DNA of 27,770 nt from Cytauxzoon felis (GCA_020283715.1 JAIQCW010000119.1:1-27770), one strand, 5' to 3'. Numbered from the stretch's first letter, positions 7,880 to 18,383 are shown. Numbers and translations are program-made. The notes: generated by a model not told the origin, from the letters alone.

Positions 7880-10859
7880 ATGGTAATTAAAGATGATTCT
7901 ATAGTTACAGAAGCGAATTTGAGATTTTACTACAGTATGTATAGACAATTACTACACATTCTACAATTACCACAGAAAATCTATGTCCTCTCAAGGAATT
8001 AATACGATGGATCTCATATGAAGGTATTTGACTAGTAATTTTTTAATCTGAAATCCAAATGTGTAGATTCCAATCTCCTGTCTAAACGGGAAGTGTCATT
8101 TACATACCTGAGAGAAACATCCAGTGATGTCAATGAAATATATCTCAGATGGCAGGTTCGTTCAACCCATTTTATTAAACTAAAGTACATTAGAGCTTTG
8201 ATAATTATCAGCAATTCTACGATCATATTTGCAATAATGATAATGTACCCTTTAAATTTGATATCGGTATGTTTGATTATACTATAAGGGACTAAAATAG
8301 TGTTGAATTACACTTGTGATTGTTGATGGATGTGAGGGTAAATAATATGTTGTTGAATATAATTGGTTGACGTGAAGTGTCTGGAATAGACACTATCAAA
8401 TGTGCCAAATCATAGGAAACCCCGGTAAAGCTAAGTCAAGTACTGGTGGTAGTAGTACTGATACAGTTGCTGCAACACTTAAAGGATCCAGTGCAATTGA
8501 TGAACTTTTTGATACTGATGGTGCTCAAGGTATTCGTCACTGGTCTCCTATACCGACACTTGTCATTGGAATTCTGGATGAAATTCCTGACGGCGGAGGA
8601 CCTGGTGGAGTTAATGGCGGTACTAGTGGTGAGAATTGGGAGAACAGATGGTGGTGGAATCCTATAGGTTGGGGACCATTTCTACCATATACTAACAACC
8701 CAATATATATTCACTACAATGTTACATCATTCACTAAGGTTACAAACTTGTCCTTTACTCCAACATTTCTTCGTCCTCCACCTGAAGTCTTTCCACCTCT
8801 CTTCGTCTTGCAGACAGCTTCCTCTATTTACTTCCCCCTCCGCTTCCCTGAGATCAGCTACGGGTATTACACTTGAGGTCCAATCTCTAAAATTCACTAA
8901 CTTCATTTTTACCCTCAAATTCTGAAGAAAAATCTGAATTTCTGGGGAAACTACTGATGATATCTCAATGAATATTGGATGAATTTCTAATCTCAATACT
9001 TCATTGAAAAGGAATTTGATGATTGTATTGTGTTTAATAAATCTTACTTCATTCCAATTTATATCCATTGAGTTATCTTCACTTATATGAATTCCATCAC
9101 TTTATCCTTATCTCATCGAGATTAGGAATTACCTCAGGTGGAACCTGGAAGCGATCTCTGGGAGCTGGAAGGGGATGTAAATAGAAGAGCTGTCTGCAAG
9201 ACGACATCAGGTGGAACGGCGAGTGGAATGAAGAGTTGGATTATATTTCGTGTATAATTTATATAGTTTACAATTGATATATTATAGGTGCGATATATAG
9301 TAAGAGGATAGGTTTGATGCAATTGAGTGGTGATGAATTTAAGGCGGTTGAGCGTGAATTGGTATTTGATATAGATATGGATGATTATGATGAGTTTCGT
9401 AGTTGTTGTACTGATAAGAGGATATGTAATAAATGTTGGAGATTTATAAGTATAGCTGTAGAATTGATAACATTGACATTAAAAGAAGATTTTGGTTATA
9501 AGGATATATTATGGGTATATAGTGGTAGACGTGGTATACATTGTTGGGTATGTGATGATAATGCAAGAAAATTACCATCAGATGGTAGATCATCAATAAT
9601 AGATTATTTAAATTTAATAACATATGGTGATGGTCATAATAAAAAGTTAATTTATATAATCATGATTTACATCCATTAATAATAAGAGCATTTAAAATAT
9701 GTTATAGTAATTTTTATAAATTATTAAAAGAACAAAATTTTTTTAATAATAAAATACATCTTAATACATTATTAGAATATTTTCCAGAAAAATTACAAAA
9801 TGCACGTAAAATTATATTAAATACTATTAATAATAATATTAATATTAAAGATTCTAATATATTCTTTAATCAAATATGTCAAGCATTAAATATTGATACA
9901 CCACAATCATTTAAACCCAATAATTTCGATAATACAACACAACATATACCCACACTCTTTATCGAAGCTATTATCGCATTCTCATATCCAAGACTAGATA
10001 TCAATGTCTCCAAAGATATCGCTCACCTTCTCAAATCACCCTTTTGTGTACATGCCAAAACCGGTATACTAACACTATTTTTAAAAAATTTATCGCCTAA
10101 TCGTCATCCATCTAAGTCCAATCCAACTCTTCTACACCTTGTCTTCGTCTTGCAGACAGCTCTCCATTTGAGGTCTTCCCACTCGCCGTGGTGGCCTCCT
10201 TATTTACTTCCCCTTCCAGCTCCCAGAGATCGCCTCCAGGTTCTGCATTTGAGGTTACATCATCACTACCTCCATTTCCGCCACGATCTCTGGGAGTGGC
10301 TTTACTCTTTAGAGATAGGTAATTGGAAGAGCCACCACGGCAGTGGGAAGGAGAGTTGGATTGGACCTCAGGTGGAAAGCTGTCTGCAAGACGAAGACAA
10401 GGTTGTAACCTCGGTTGGAATGACTAGTTGATGATCCATATGGTTTGTATGATAATAAATTATATAGGTAGGATATGTGTACCGATAAATTATAAAAATG
10501 TGGATTCATTTCGTCCAGAGGATGTTCCGACATTGGGTAGGTTTGATGGAATCTGTTTGGGTGATGTTGTCTATTTGTATATGTTGTTTATGTTTAAATT
10601 TGTATTATTTAACTGTATATAATTAATTTTTATAGAGACTTTGAAGGAATATTATGATACAAATGGAGGTGTGTAGATTGATAATTGAGAATTGTATCAG
10701 ATTAATTATAGGTGATGTTATGAATTCACCAATTGGACCATATTTACGTTATTTCACTGAAGAATTCTTGGTTGGTTGTTTAAATAAAGGTGGAGGTTAG
10801 TTTATTATTGTTTTAATTTAATGATTGGTTAATTTTCAGATATTGAAGATATCGATTGA
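7880..10859 (+). CDS. DNA primase small (catalytic) subunit, PRIM1-like
   Basis: Nine inferred exons: 7880-7934, 7976-8023, 8067-8155, 8194-8266, 9288-10063, 10468-10536, 10636-10668, 10712-10795 and 10840-10859. They encode about 415 aa, close to the usual 420. Landmarks in order: LRFYY and LCPLKELIRW near residues 14-31; KREVSFT at about 40-47; FKFDIGAIYS at about 84-93; the metal-binding ELVFDIDMDDYD with Asp116 and Asp118; a Cys set (128, 129, 135, 138) that should bind zinc; and WVYSGRRGIHCW at about 164-175. Next come LLKSPFCVHAKTGRICVP, whose codons span intron 5, and a short acidic C-terminus. It makes RNA primers for nuclear replication with DNA polymerase alpha. Exon 5 needs one extra base in the A run at 9641-9645 to stay in frame. 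Introns 4 (1021 bp) and 5 (404 bp) contain repeats, intron 4 also a gene-family fragment; the others are 38-99 bp. Confidence 0.88.
8400..8765 (+). pseudogene. truncated multigene-family membrane-protein fragment in primase intron 4
   Basis: An open stretch of about 120 codons starting near MCQIIGNPGKAKSS and containing IDELFDTDG, HWSPIPTLVIGILDEIP and a Trp- and Gly-rich segment (ENRWWWNPIGWGPF). The landmarks xIDxLF, WSPI and ILD recur in the minus-strand fragment at 26578-27102, and the LDIL motif with a following Trp-rich end recurs in the 12.2-14.8 kb array. All are therefore taken as one family. The stretch runs directly into a repeat cluster at about 8775, which supplies its last codons and stop. 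It sits between the splice sites of primase intron 4 on the coding strand and has no start-proximal signal peptide, so it is read as a 3' family fragment, not a working gene. Confidence 0.55.
8775..8867. repeat. modular repeat unit in primase intron 4
   Basis: CGTCTTGCAGACAGCT box, TATTTACTTCCCCCTCCG spacer, CCCTGAGATCAGCTACGGG core. It ends at the CACTTGAGGT boundary of the 270-bp companion element. Confidence 0.9.
8868..9142 (+). repeat. 270-bp companion element in primase intron 4
   Basis: Bounded by CACTTGAGGT and ACCTCAGGTGG, which form short terminal inverted repeats. Internal landmarks are shared with the 19878 (inverted) and 23478 (same orientation) copies: TCTGGGGAAACTACTGA, GATATCTCAATGAATATT, CTTCATTGAAAAGGAATTTG, a reversed CATTGAGTTATC, and the ATCTCATCGAGAT palindrome. 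The minus-strand ORF at 8727-9068 is just this element read through. Confidence 0.85.
9143..9237. repeat. modular repeat unit in primase intron 4
   Basis: CCTGGAAGCGATCTCTGGGA core, GGATGTAAATAGAAG spacer, AGCTGTCTGCAAGACG box and a GGCGAGTGG box; the inverse orientation of the unit at 8775-8867. The two units bracket the companion element. Confidence 0.9.
10105..10430. repeat. foldback repeat cluster in primase intron 5
   Basis: Arms 10136-10161 and 10378-10403 are perfect reverse complements (26 bp, containing CGTCTTGCAGACAGCT). Between them lie CCACTCGCCGTGGTGGCC, an AGCTCCCAGAGATCGCC core, CGCCACGATCTCTGGGAGTGGC and the CTCTTTAGAG hairpin. The host intron is 10064-10467. Confidence 0.92.
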
Positions 10860-10958
10860 TTGTTGTGCGGCTTGTTGATGATATGTGGTCTAATTTAATT
10901 GTAAATTATTGTTGTTGAATATTTAGTATTATGTAATTTATTAGTATATTGTATAAAT

Positions 10959-13900
10959 ATGAAGTATGTAGTTGTGATTGGTGGTACTATGAGTGGTATC
11001 GGTAAGGGTACATTATTGAGTAGTATAGGTGTAGTATTAAGGTCTAATAATATAGCATGTTCTGCTATAAAAATTGATCCATATTTAAATCAAGATGCTG
11101 GTACAATGTCACCAGATGAACATGGAGAAGTAAATTTTTAATTTTATTATATATAATGATTATTATTATAGGTTTATGTTTTAGATGATGGAGCAGAAGC
11201 TGATTTAGATCTTGGAAATTATGAACGATTCCTTAATGTAAAATTAAATTATTATCATAGCTTAACATCTGGAAAAGTATTTAGACGTGTATTTGATAAA
11301 GAAAGACAAGGAGCATATCTTGGTAAAACTGTACAAGTATGTTGAAAGATGATAATATTATAAATGTGTAATAATAATTTTATTTTAAATTAAATATTAT
11401 TATTTAGGTTGTACCTCATATAGTTGATGAAGTTTTAGAATGGATAGAATCAATGTCTATTAAAATGGTAGATAAAAATAATTGGAGAAGTCCTGAAATA
11501 TGTCTATTAGAAGTTGGTGGTACTGTAGGTGATATTGAATCTGAAGTTTATATGGAAGTTATAAGACAATTAAAACTTAAAATAGGTCCTGATAATATCT
11601 GTATATGTCATTTATCATTTGTACCAATCGTTGGTCATGCACAAGAACAAAAATCTAAACCAACACAAAATTCTGTTAAAGTATTTTATCATCTGTTTAT
11701 TATTATCATTCATTCAGGCATTATTACAAAGAGGTATACAACCAGATATGATCTTCTGTAGATGTAATAATGAACTCACCACCGAAATCAAAAATAAAAT
11801 TGCACTCTTTACACAAGTCAAAGTCAAAAATGTAAGATCATTCTAATCAAACCACAAATATATTACAAATTCATGTCTCCATCCACTAGGCGTTCCACCT
11901 GAGGTCGTTCCACTCGCCGTGGAGGCCTCTTCTATTTACTTCCCCCTTCGCTTCCCTGAGATCAGCTACGGGTTCCACTTGAGGTTACATCACTACACCT
12001 CTACCTTCGCCACGATCTCTGGGAGTGGCTTTACCCTTTAGGGATAGGTAATTAGAAGAGCTGACGGCAGGACCAATGGTGGAACGTCGAGTGGAAGGAG
12101 AGTTGGATGTAACCTCAGGTGGAGATATTATATATCCTTTTCTTCCACTCGGCGTGGAGGCCTCTTCTATTTACTTCCCCCTCCGCTTCCCTGAGATCAG
12201 CTACGGGTTTAAAAATTGATATAGTGATGGTTTTATGGTTGTTGAGTTATAATGGTAATACCAGTGATCTAAAGAAATTGACTGATAATGGTCCTTCCAG
12301 CTATACATATAGCAGCGGCACAACTAGGCAATCTAAAGCTGCTAGTCCTCCTACTTATGTTATTCCTACTGGTAGTGAAAGAGTTAGTTTAGCTGAAGAT
12401 ACCTTCGATAGATGGAGTCTTGTAGCCAATCATTTAACCAAAAAAGTTAAAGAACAACTTGAAACAGAAATTAAAACTAATTGGACAACTACTATTACGA
12501 CAGATCCTATTGATAAACCTCTTAAAATATCTGCTGTAATGGCAAGTCTATCATTCCTTGGTATATTCATTGGGTTGATCATTTCATGCTTCATTAAATC
12601 ATCCAAGTTATATGTATTAATCGGTACTCTCTTTTCAATATTTACAGTAACATCTATATTATGTGATGTTTTGAGAGCTAATGAACATGACAAGGTTAAA
12701 CTTAATGCCATGACATTTAATGAAATCTCATTTCAATATAAAGGAGAGAAGCTAAAGTTAAATGATAAAACTTCTAGCAGTGAAAATATTGCTAAAGGTG
12801 ATGAAGGTGTACAAACTGTACCAGCTACCGATTTTAGGGCTAATAAAAATCACTTTTATATTGACGGAAAAGAAAAACCCAGGGTGGAATTTAAATCCGG
12901 TGCTGATACTTCAGGTATTGATAATCATACAGAAGGTATATCAGAGGATAATATTACCTCATTATTGGATATTGATTATAAACCTGGAACTCCTACGTGG
13001 AAAGTAATTGGACCCAATAGAAGGTGGTATGAGAATCCAACTGGTGCTGGTCAGGCTAATGCTAATAAAAATACAGAAGGCGCCGCAAATTATACATCTG
13101 ATAAACATCAATTGTGGCATCTTATGTGGATATTCATAATCCCATCTGTATTTATAAGATGATGTTGGAATATATTGAAGCCGGATTATAAGTCATGGGA
13201 AATTGGCGCTTTGCTTGCCGCTGCTAACAATCAGAATATCGATTATACAGGAAAGAAATATACCTGGGGCAATACTGAGAAACCTGATGGTACTTCTACT
13301 ACTGTTGTAGCTTCTGATGATGCCTATCAGAAAAATTCCAAGTTAGTTGAGAAACTTAATCATCAAACTGAAGGTGTTGGAGGGAAAGTCGATGATGCTT
13401 GGAGTCAAAATAGGAATAAATTATGGACAACACCACCATTTCAAGTACCTGTCTGGATATTAACTGTAGTTGGAGGAGTATTGGGTTTATTATTCATTAT
13501 GGGGATAATTATCACGATATTTGTTAATAAAAATATGCCATTCATTGTTGTTGGAATATCATCTTCTATTTTAACTACAATATCTATCATATCTCCTCTT
13601 CTTTCAGCAAATGGTAAAGATAAGGTTAGCCTTAAAAAAATAACAGGCATTACATATAAATATACCGGAATAACAGGATATAATACTAAACTCAAAGGTG
13701 CTGGTGCTGATTGGCCTAACACTGCCACAAATGCTAGTAGTGGTGAAGTAGATGATTCTGCGCTTGATGCTACAAAAGAAATACATTTTAAAGCAACCAC
13801 AGCTCCTACAGTAGTGGTTAAAACTGATTCTACTACTGAACTTAAAGAGGCAGAATTAGCTGAACTTAACATCATAGCCTTATTGGATATACTAGATGGT

Positions 13901-16726
13901 GCAGGTGTAGATGCTAAGGGACCAGGTGGAACTAAGCCTGATACTAATTGGTCTGCAGGAACTCGTATATATTGGCACGGTACACATTTAGCCTTTGTTG
14001 CATACTATGGACCGCCGATCAATGTTGGAATATATTGGAGCCGAAATATGAAGGGTGGTTACTGCCTATCATATTAGGAGCAGCCAATAACACGGATACA
14101 ACAACTCAAAACCTTGGACAGATTGATTACCAATACGGTACAGCTGAAGCAACTAAAAATACTGATGGTGATACCACAAAATATAGAGCTCCTAATAATG
14201 CTACACCAGTTAAAGCTGAAGATGATCTTGGTAAGAGATGGGGACTTGTTCTCGATAAATTTAATGGTAATGACGGAGTTGCAAAAAAACTTGGTGATGC
14301 TAAAGATAAAATTACTGATAGTACAGATGTCATTTTAACACCTCTTAAAATATCTAGTGTTATGGCTGGTATGTCATTCTTGGGTATATTAATTGGGTTA
14401 TTCATGGGGTGTTTCATAGAAACCTCAATGTTATATCTATTTTTCGGTGCCCTCTTCTAAATATTTACCATAATTACTATACTGTTTTGCATGTTAAAGG
14501 CTAACGGGGTTGATAAATTCTATCTTAAGCAGGTTAATATTCAAAAGGCTAATTTACAATATATTAATATTGTAAAATATCACAAAGGGGCAGAATATAA
14601 TAAACTTGATTCTGGTACTGAACCCGCTGGTGGTAATAATACTGTACCCGCTAGTACACTTGGTGAAAATAAAGTTTACTTTAAAGTGACAGCTGGTAAT
14701 ACTCCTACAGTACAAGTTAATAGCACAAAGGATATTAGTGGTCAAACATTAGGTATAGATGAACTACAATTCTTGCTTTCATGTGTTGAGATTTTTTCCG
14801 TAGCTGATCTCAGGGAAGCGGAGGGGGAAGTAAATAAGAAGGCCTCCACGGCGAGTGGGAGAAGAGTAGGATTGGACTTCGAGTGTACGAATGTCCCTAA
14901 TTTTCTTGATATATATAAATTCTTATAGGTTATAAGTGTTCATCATGCTGATGATATATATTCTGTACCATTGATGTTGAATAATCAGAATGTGGCAGAA
15001 TCGATATTTGAGGTTTATTTATTTATTGAATTATTTTACCTGACATTATTATAGCTTTTGAAATTTGAACCAAATAAAATTGATCCAATGCCTATAGAAT
15101 ATTCATTAAAATATTGGTCAAGATTCTGTGAACGTGATCATCTTGAAAATGTACATATCGGTATAGTCGGTAAATATACCGGATCTAGTGATTCATATCT
15201 CTCTGTACTCAACTCACTCAAACACTCCGCTATCGAAGCACAACTCAAACTACAAGTACACTGGGTCGATGCATCAACCATCACCAATGGTATGTTTATC
15301 CATACCATATCAATCATTGTCTTCATCTCCACCTGAAGTCCATTCCACTCGAAGTCCTGCCGTCAGCTCTTCCAATTACCTATATCTAAAGAGTATAGCC
15401 ACTCTCGGAGATCGTGGCGAAGGTAGTGATGGATCATCCATCATGGGAATGATGGAAGATGGTGCTAAGGATGTGTTCGATGTAACCTCATGTGGATTGA
15501 AGTGTAGTACAAGACCTCAAGTGGAACCCGTAGCTGATCTACGGGAGCTGGAAGGGGAAGTAAATAGAGTAGGCCACCACGGCGAGTGGAAAGACTTCTA
15601 GTGGAAAGCTGATGGCAGGACGACCTCAAGTGGAGTAGACGATATATGGTTGATTGTATTTGGTTTGGTTAAATGATAAATATTGTAGAAAATGTGGTTG
15701 ATTTATTGGATGGATTGGATGGTGTATTGATACCTGGTGGTTTTGGTACTCGTGGTTATGAGGGTAAAACTATAGCAACTAGATATTGTCGTTTAAATAA
15801 AATACCATTCCTTGGTATATGTTTAGCATTACAACTTGCAGCTACCGATATCGCTAAAGATTTCAATCCTAAAGCATGCCATGCCGAACTATATGAAAAT
15901 GAACCTTCCGAAAATCATGTCATCGTCTATATGCCAGAATATATCGGTACGTTCATTAAATTCTATTCGAAATCCAATCCAACTCTTCATCTCCTACCGT
16001 CAGCTTTCCACTCGAAGTCTAATCCACCTCTTTTCGTCTTGCAGACAGCTCTTCTCCACTTGAGGTCCATCCTGCCGTCAGCTCTTCTATTTAGTTATCT
16101 CTAAAGAGTATAGCCACTCCCAGAGATCGTGGCGGAAGTGAAGGTAGTGAGAATGTAACCTAGGGTGGACTACCCGCAGCTGATCTCAGGGAAGCGGAGG
16201 GGGAAGTAAATAGAAGAGGCTCCACGCCTAGTGGAAAACTGGTTGTAGCCTCAGGTGGAGGAGCTGTCTGCAAGACGAAAAGAGGTGGATTAAACCTCAT
16301 GTGGAGTGTTCGCTTGATATAAGTATGAATATAGGTGAGAATAACAAGGGAGGTTCTATGAGATTGGGTGCGAAATTGACGCGTTTAAGTGAGGGTACAT
16401 TAGCTTATAGATTGTATGATAATAAGAGTGAAATAAGTGAGAGGCATAGGCATAGATATGAAGTGAATCCTTTATATGTTGATAGATTGATAGATGCGGG
16501 TGTAGTATTTTCTGGTACAGATGAGACTGGTAAACGTATGAGTGTATTGGAATTACCAGATCATCCATTTTTTTTATGTACACAATATCATCCTGAATAT
16601 AATTCTACACCTATAACACCAAGTCCACCATTTTTAGGATTCATATTAGCATCAAAAAATTTATTGTCTGATAGATTTAAAATTTTTAATAATAAATTAT
16701 GTTCAGGTTATAGATATAAAAATTAA
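10959..16726 (+). CDS. CTP synthase (glutamine-hydrolysing)
   Basis: Eight exons: 10959-11129, 11172-11336, 11408-11680, 11718-11831, 14929-15012, 15055-15289, 15689-15946 and 16335-16726. Every junction is GT/AG and in phase, giving 563 aa (bacterial and eukaryotic enzymes are about 545-590). The synthase domain opens with [17 protein letters not shown] (P-loop), then [29 protein letters not shown] and [10 protein letters not shown]. The glutaminase domain begins near residue 285 and has [10 protein letters not shown], the nucleophile Cys392 in GICLALQ, GGSMRLG, and the His519/Glu521 pair in YHPEY. It converts UTP to CTP with glutamine and ATP in the cytosol. Intron 4 is 3097 bp and holds a repeat-flanked tandem pseudogene array. 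Introns 6 (399 bp) and 7 (388 bp) each hold one foldback repeat. Introns 1, 2, 3 and 5 are 37-71 bp. It starts 100 bp after primase. Confidence 0.93.
11878..12215. repeat. modular repeat cluster, 5' side of CTP synthase intron 4
   Basis: Begins 46 bp after the donor. Contains CCACTCGCCGTGGAGGCC, the CCCTGAGATCAGCTACGGG core, CGCCACGATCTCTGGGAGTGGC, the hairpin variant CCCTTTAGGG, an AGCTGACGGCAGGACC box, and a last unit (12144-12206) that is nearly the reverse complement of 14798-14858. Confidence 0.92.
12216..13162 (+). pseudogene. multigene-family membrane protein, array copy 1
   Basis: The open frame actually begins inside the preceding repeat at 12119; family sequence starts near 12216. 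It carries a Ser- and Thr-rich segment, two adjacent TM segments ([20 protein letters not shown] and [18 protein letters not shown]), then [14 protein letters not shown], a variable region, [13 protein letters not shown] and a C-terminal [16 protein letters not shown] at 13160-13162 ends it. Copy 2 then continues in the same frame with [12 protein letters not shown], so the stop may be a mutation inside a longer multi-domain protein or the true end of one copy. No start codon of its own with a signal peptide is evident. Family function is unknown; two-TM modules followed by variable Thr-rich ectodomain-like stretches suggest a surface or exported membrane protein. Confidence 0.6.
13163..14022 (+). 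pseudogene. multigene-family membrane protein, array copy 2 (frameshifted)
   Basis: Starts with [20 protein letters not shown]. Two TM segments follow ([20 protein letters not shown] and [20 protein letters not shown]), then [15 protein letters not shown], which matches ANEHDKVKL of copy 1, a Thr-rich variable region and [10 protein letters not shown]. It ends with [15 protein letters not shown]. Between this end and copy 3 the frame changes: the tail from TGG to the next TGTTGG is 50 nt here and 48 nt in copy 1. The repeated TGTTGGAATATATTG at 13163 and 14023 fixes the array period at 860 bp. Read as a decayed copy. Confidence 0.6.
14023..14797 (+). pseudogene. multigene-family membrane protein, array copy 3 (nonsense, truncated)
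   Basis: Opens with [20 protein letters not shown], then a Thr-rich region with [10 protein letters not shown] (compare [10 protein letters not shown] in copy 1). The first TM is [20 protein letters not shown]. In-frame TAA at 14458-14460 falls inside the second TM, after LYLFFGALF, and the frame continues with [20 protein letters not shown]. The copy is cut off at 14797, just after DELQFLLS, by a repeat module that supplies the last codons. The missing LLDIL-to-Trp C-terminal part shows the truncation. Confidence 0.6.
14798..14888. repeat. modular repeat unit, 3' side of CTP synthase intron 4
   Basis: CGTAGCTGATCTCAGGGA core, AGTAAATAAGAAG spacer, GCCTCCACGGCGAGTGG box. Its reverse complement matches 12144-12206 with about one substitution and a small length change, so the pseudogene array is bracketed by inverted copies. 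The acceptor AG is at 14928. Confidence 0.92.
15325..15640. repeat. foldback repeat cluster in CTP synthase intron 6
   Basis: Opens with CCACCTGAAGT and a GTCCTGCCGTCAGCT box, then the hairpin variant with CCACTCTCGGAGATCGTGG. It closes with a core containing CCCGTAGCTGATCTACGGG (a 7-bp perfect stem), GGCCACCACGGCGAGTGG, AGCTGATGGCAGGACG and ACCTCAAGTGG. The outer boxes are in inverted orientation. Confidence 0.9.
15965..16310. repeat. foldback repeat cluster in CTP synthase intron 7
   Basis: Arms 16020-16051 and 16261-16292 are perfect reverse complements (32 bp, centred on CGTCTTGCAGACAGCT). The interior holds CCACTTGAGGTCC, CTCTAAAGAG with CCACTCCCAGAGATCGTGG, GCAGCTGATCTCAGGG and GGCTCCACGCCTAGTGG. 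Confidence 0.93.
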
Positions 16727-16811
16727 ATTTAATTATCATTTTTATATGTATATATTATTTACACAATACACATTGTGCTTATATATCATTTATATTTTTC
16801 ATAATATAAAA

Positions 16812-18185
16812 ATGGATAATAAATTAAATGGTATACCAATTGATAAAATTGAACCACAAGATCCACAAATTAAAGATAAATATCAATCATTCCGTAATAA
16901 TATTACACAATCCGCCTTAAAATCATTAAGGGAAAGGATTCCACAAAAAATTATTTATTTCGATAAAATTATTGTATGTTTAATAAATTATTTTTTTTAA
17001 TTTTAAATTTAATACTATACTTAAATTATAGGATGATAATAATACTAATGGTTGTATATTCAACTCTGATGATCTTGATCAAGAATCCTATAGGCGTGTA
17101 ACCACCCATGAATCAGATACTAAAAAACAAAAACGGAATATCAACGAGGTTAAATCATATTATAATATCATCCATAATCATACAGGTCTTTGAAGGACAT
17201 GTACCTTCACACAAACAAATCTTTAAAGAACTCGAATATATCAAAAAAGAAGCATCAGAACTTATCGAAATCGTACGTTTCAATTACAATAAAACCACAA
17301 GTGAATTTTATCCTTACCAATCAATTAATACACCCTCTATACCACCTTTCCTTCCGCTCGAGGTCCAATCCTACTCTTCATTCCACTAGCCGTTCTACTC
17401 GGCTTTTCTCTCTTCCTCTTGCAGACAGCCTTCCACCCGAGGTCCAATCCAACTCTTCATCTTCCACATCTTCTTCCACTCGGCGTGGAGCCCCTTCCAA
17501 TTACTTCCCCGTAAACGGTAAAGCCACTCCCAGAGATCGTAGCAGAAGTGTAGTGGATTAGACCTCAAGTGGAACCCGAAGCTGATCTCAGGGAAGCGAA
17601 GGGAGAAGTAAATAGAGAAAGCTGTCTGCAAGACAAGGAAAGGACCTCAGGTGGAGTGGATTGCACTTCTCATTTCTTCTTATGATGATTAATGATATTA
17701 TAGATAAGTAATATAAAATTATGGATTCAATTGAATGTACCTAGAATAGAGGATGGTAATAATTTCGGTGTTGGTATACAGGAGGAGGTGATACAGGAAT
17801 TGACTCGTGTGGAGGATACTGCTTTTAATTTGTATGATTCTATAGTCAAGTATTATATGGCTAGGTATGTTGTTTATGGATAATTATTGATATTTAGGGC
17901 TAAATTATCTACTAAAGTAATAAAATATCCAAATGTGGATGATTATGGAGAGGTTTGTTGATTGTTAAATGTTATATGATATTATAGGCGATAAGGGAGT
18001 TGGATGAGAAGGAGTGGATACACATAAAGATAACAAAGGTTGATATGCGTAATAATTATAGTATGTTATATGATTTATTATGTAAGGTATGTATATTATT
18101 GGTATATTTATAATATATGTTATAGAATTGGGAGAAGGTGGTGAAGCCTAAGAATGAGGATGGCCGTTATCGTATGACTTATTGA
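16812..18185 (+). CDS. proteasome activator PA28/REG subunit
   Basis: Seven exons: 16812-16973, 17032-17148, 17186-17272, 17704-17864, 17898-17952, 17988-18086 and 18126-18185. All joins are GT/AG and in phase, giving 246 aa, the family's usual length. The N-terminal helix is followed by a charged, Asn-rich linker (exon 2). The C-terminal domain has WIQLNVPRIEDGNNFGVGIQ, the activation-loop region of PA28, then DEKEWIHIKI, NNYSMLYDLLCKNWEK and a short basic tail. It should form a heptameric cap that opens the 20S proteasome for peptide hydrolysis without ATP. The ATG at 16812 is preferred to an in-frame ATG at 16746 because the extension is hydrophobic and unlike the family. Intron 3 (17273-17703, 431 bp) carries one repeat cluster; the others are 33-58 bp. 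It lies 85 bp after CTP synthase, same strand. Confidence 0.9.
17345..17675. repeat. foldback repeat cluster in PA28 intron 3
   Basis: Begins with CTCGAGGTCCAATCC and a CTCTTGCAGACAGCC box. It includes CCACTCGGCGTGGAGCCCC and the third hairpin variant CCGTAAACGG joined to GCCACTCCCAGAGATCGTAGC. It ends with CCCGAAGCTGATCTCAGGG, GCTGTCTGCAAGAC and ACCTCAGGTGGAG. The first and last boxes are in inverted orientation. Confidence 0.92.
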
Positions 18186-18383
18186 TTATAATTATTGTAA
18201 AATAAAATGATTAATTTATTTGGATTGATCTACACACTGATATATATATGAATATTTTTCTTGTCTGTGATATTTAGATTGATATGCACCTTTGTTGGTC
18301 TGTTTGGAAAGTACAATATCATAATTTACAGGGTATGAATATATTTAGATAATATAATAGTAATAATAATAATTTGAGTAAAA

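Noticed and set aside
7802..8002. 66-codon ORF starting inside the tRNA, with an LYR-like motif
   Set aside because: It overlaps the tRNA, and only its part from 7880 to 7934 is coding (primase exon 1); the rest is intron 1 and exon 2 read in another frame.
8032..8287. ORFs with a C-terminal hydrophobic stretch on both strands, first read as a tail-anchored protein
   Set aside because: The sequence is explained by primase exons 3 and 4 with a 38-bp intron; the hydrophobic stretch comes from reading exon 4 in the wrong frame.
13441..14417. Minus-strand ORFs opposite the pseudogene array
   Set aside because: They mirror the TM-rich plus-strand copies; family motifs are found only on the plus strand.
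16746..16811. Upstream in-frame ATG extending PA28 by a hydrophobic N-terminus
   Set aside because: PA28 proteins have no signal peptide, and the extension is AT-rich and unlike the family.
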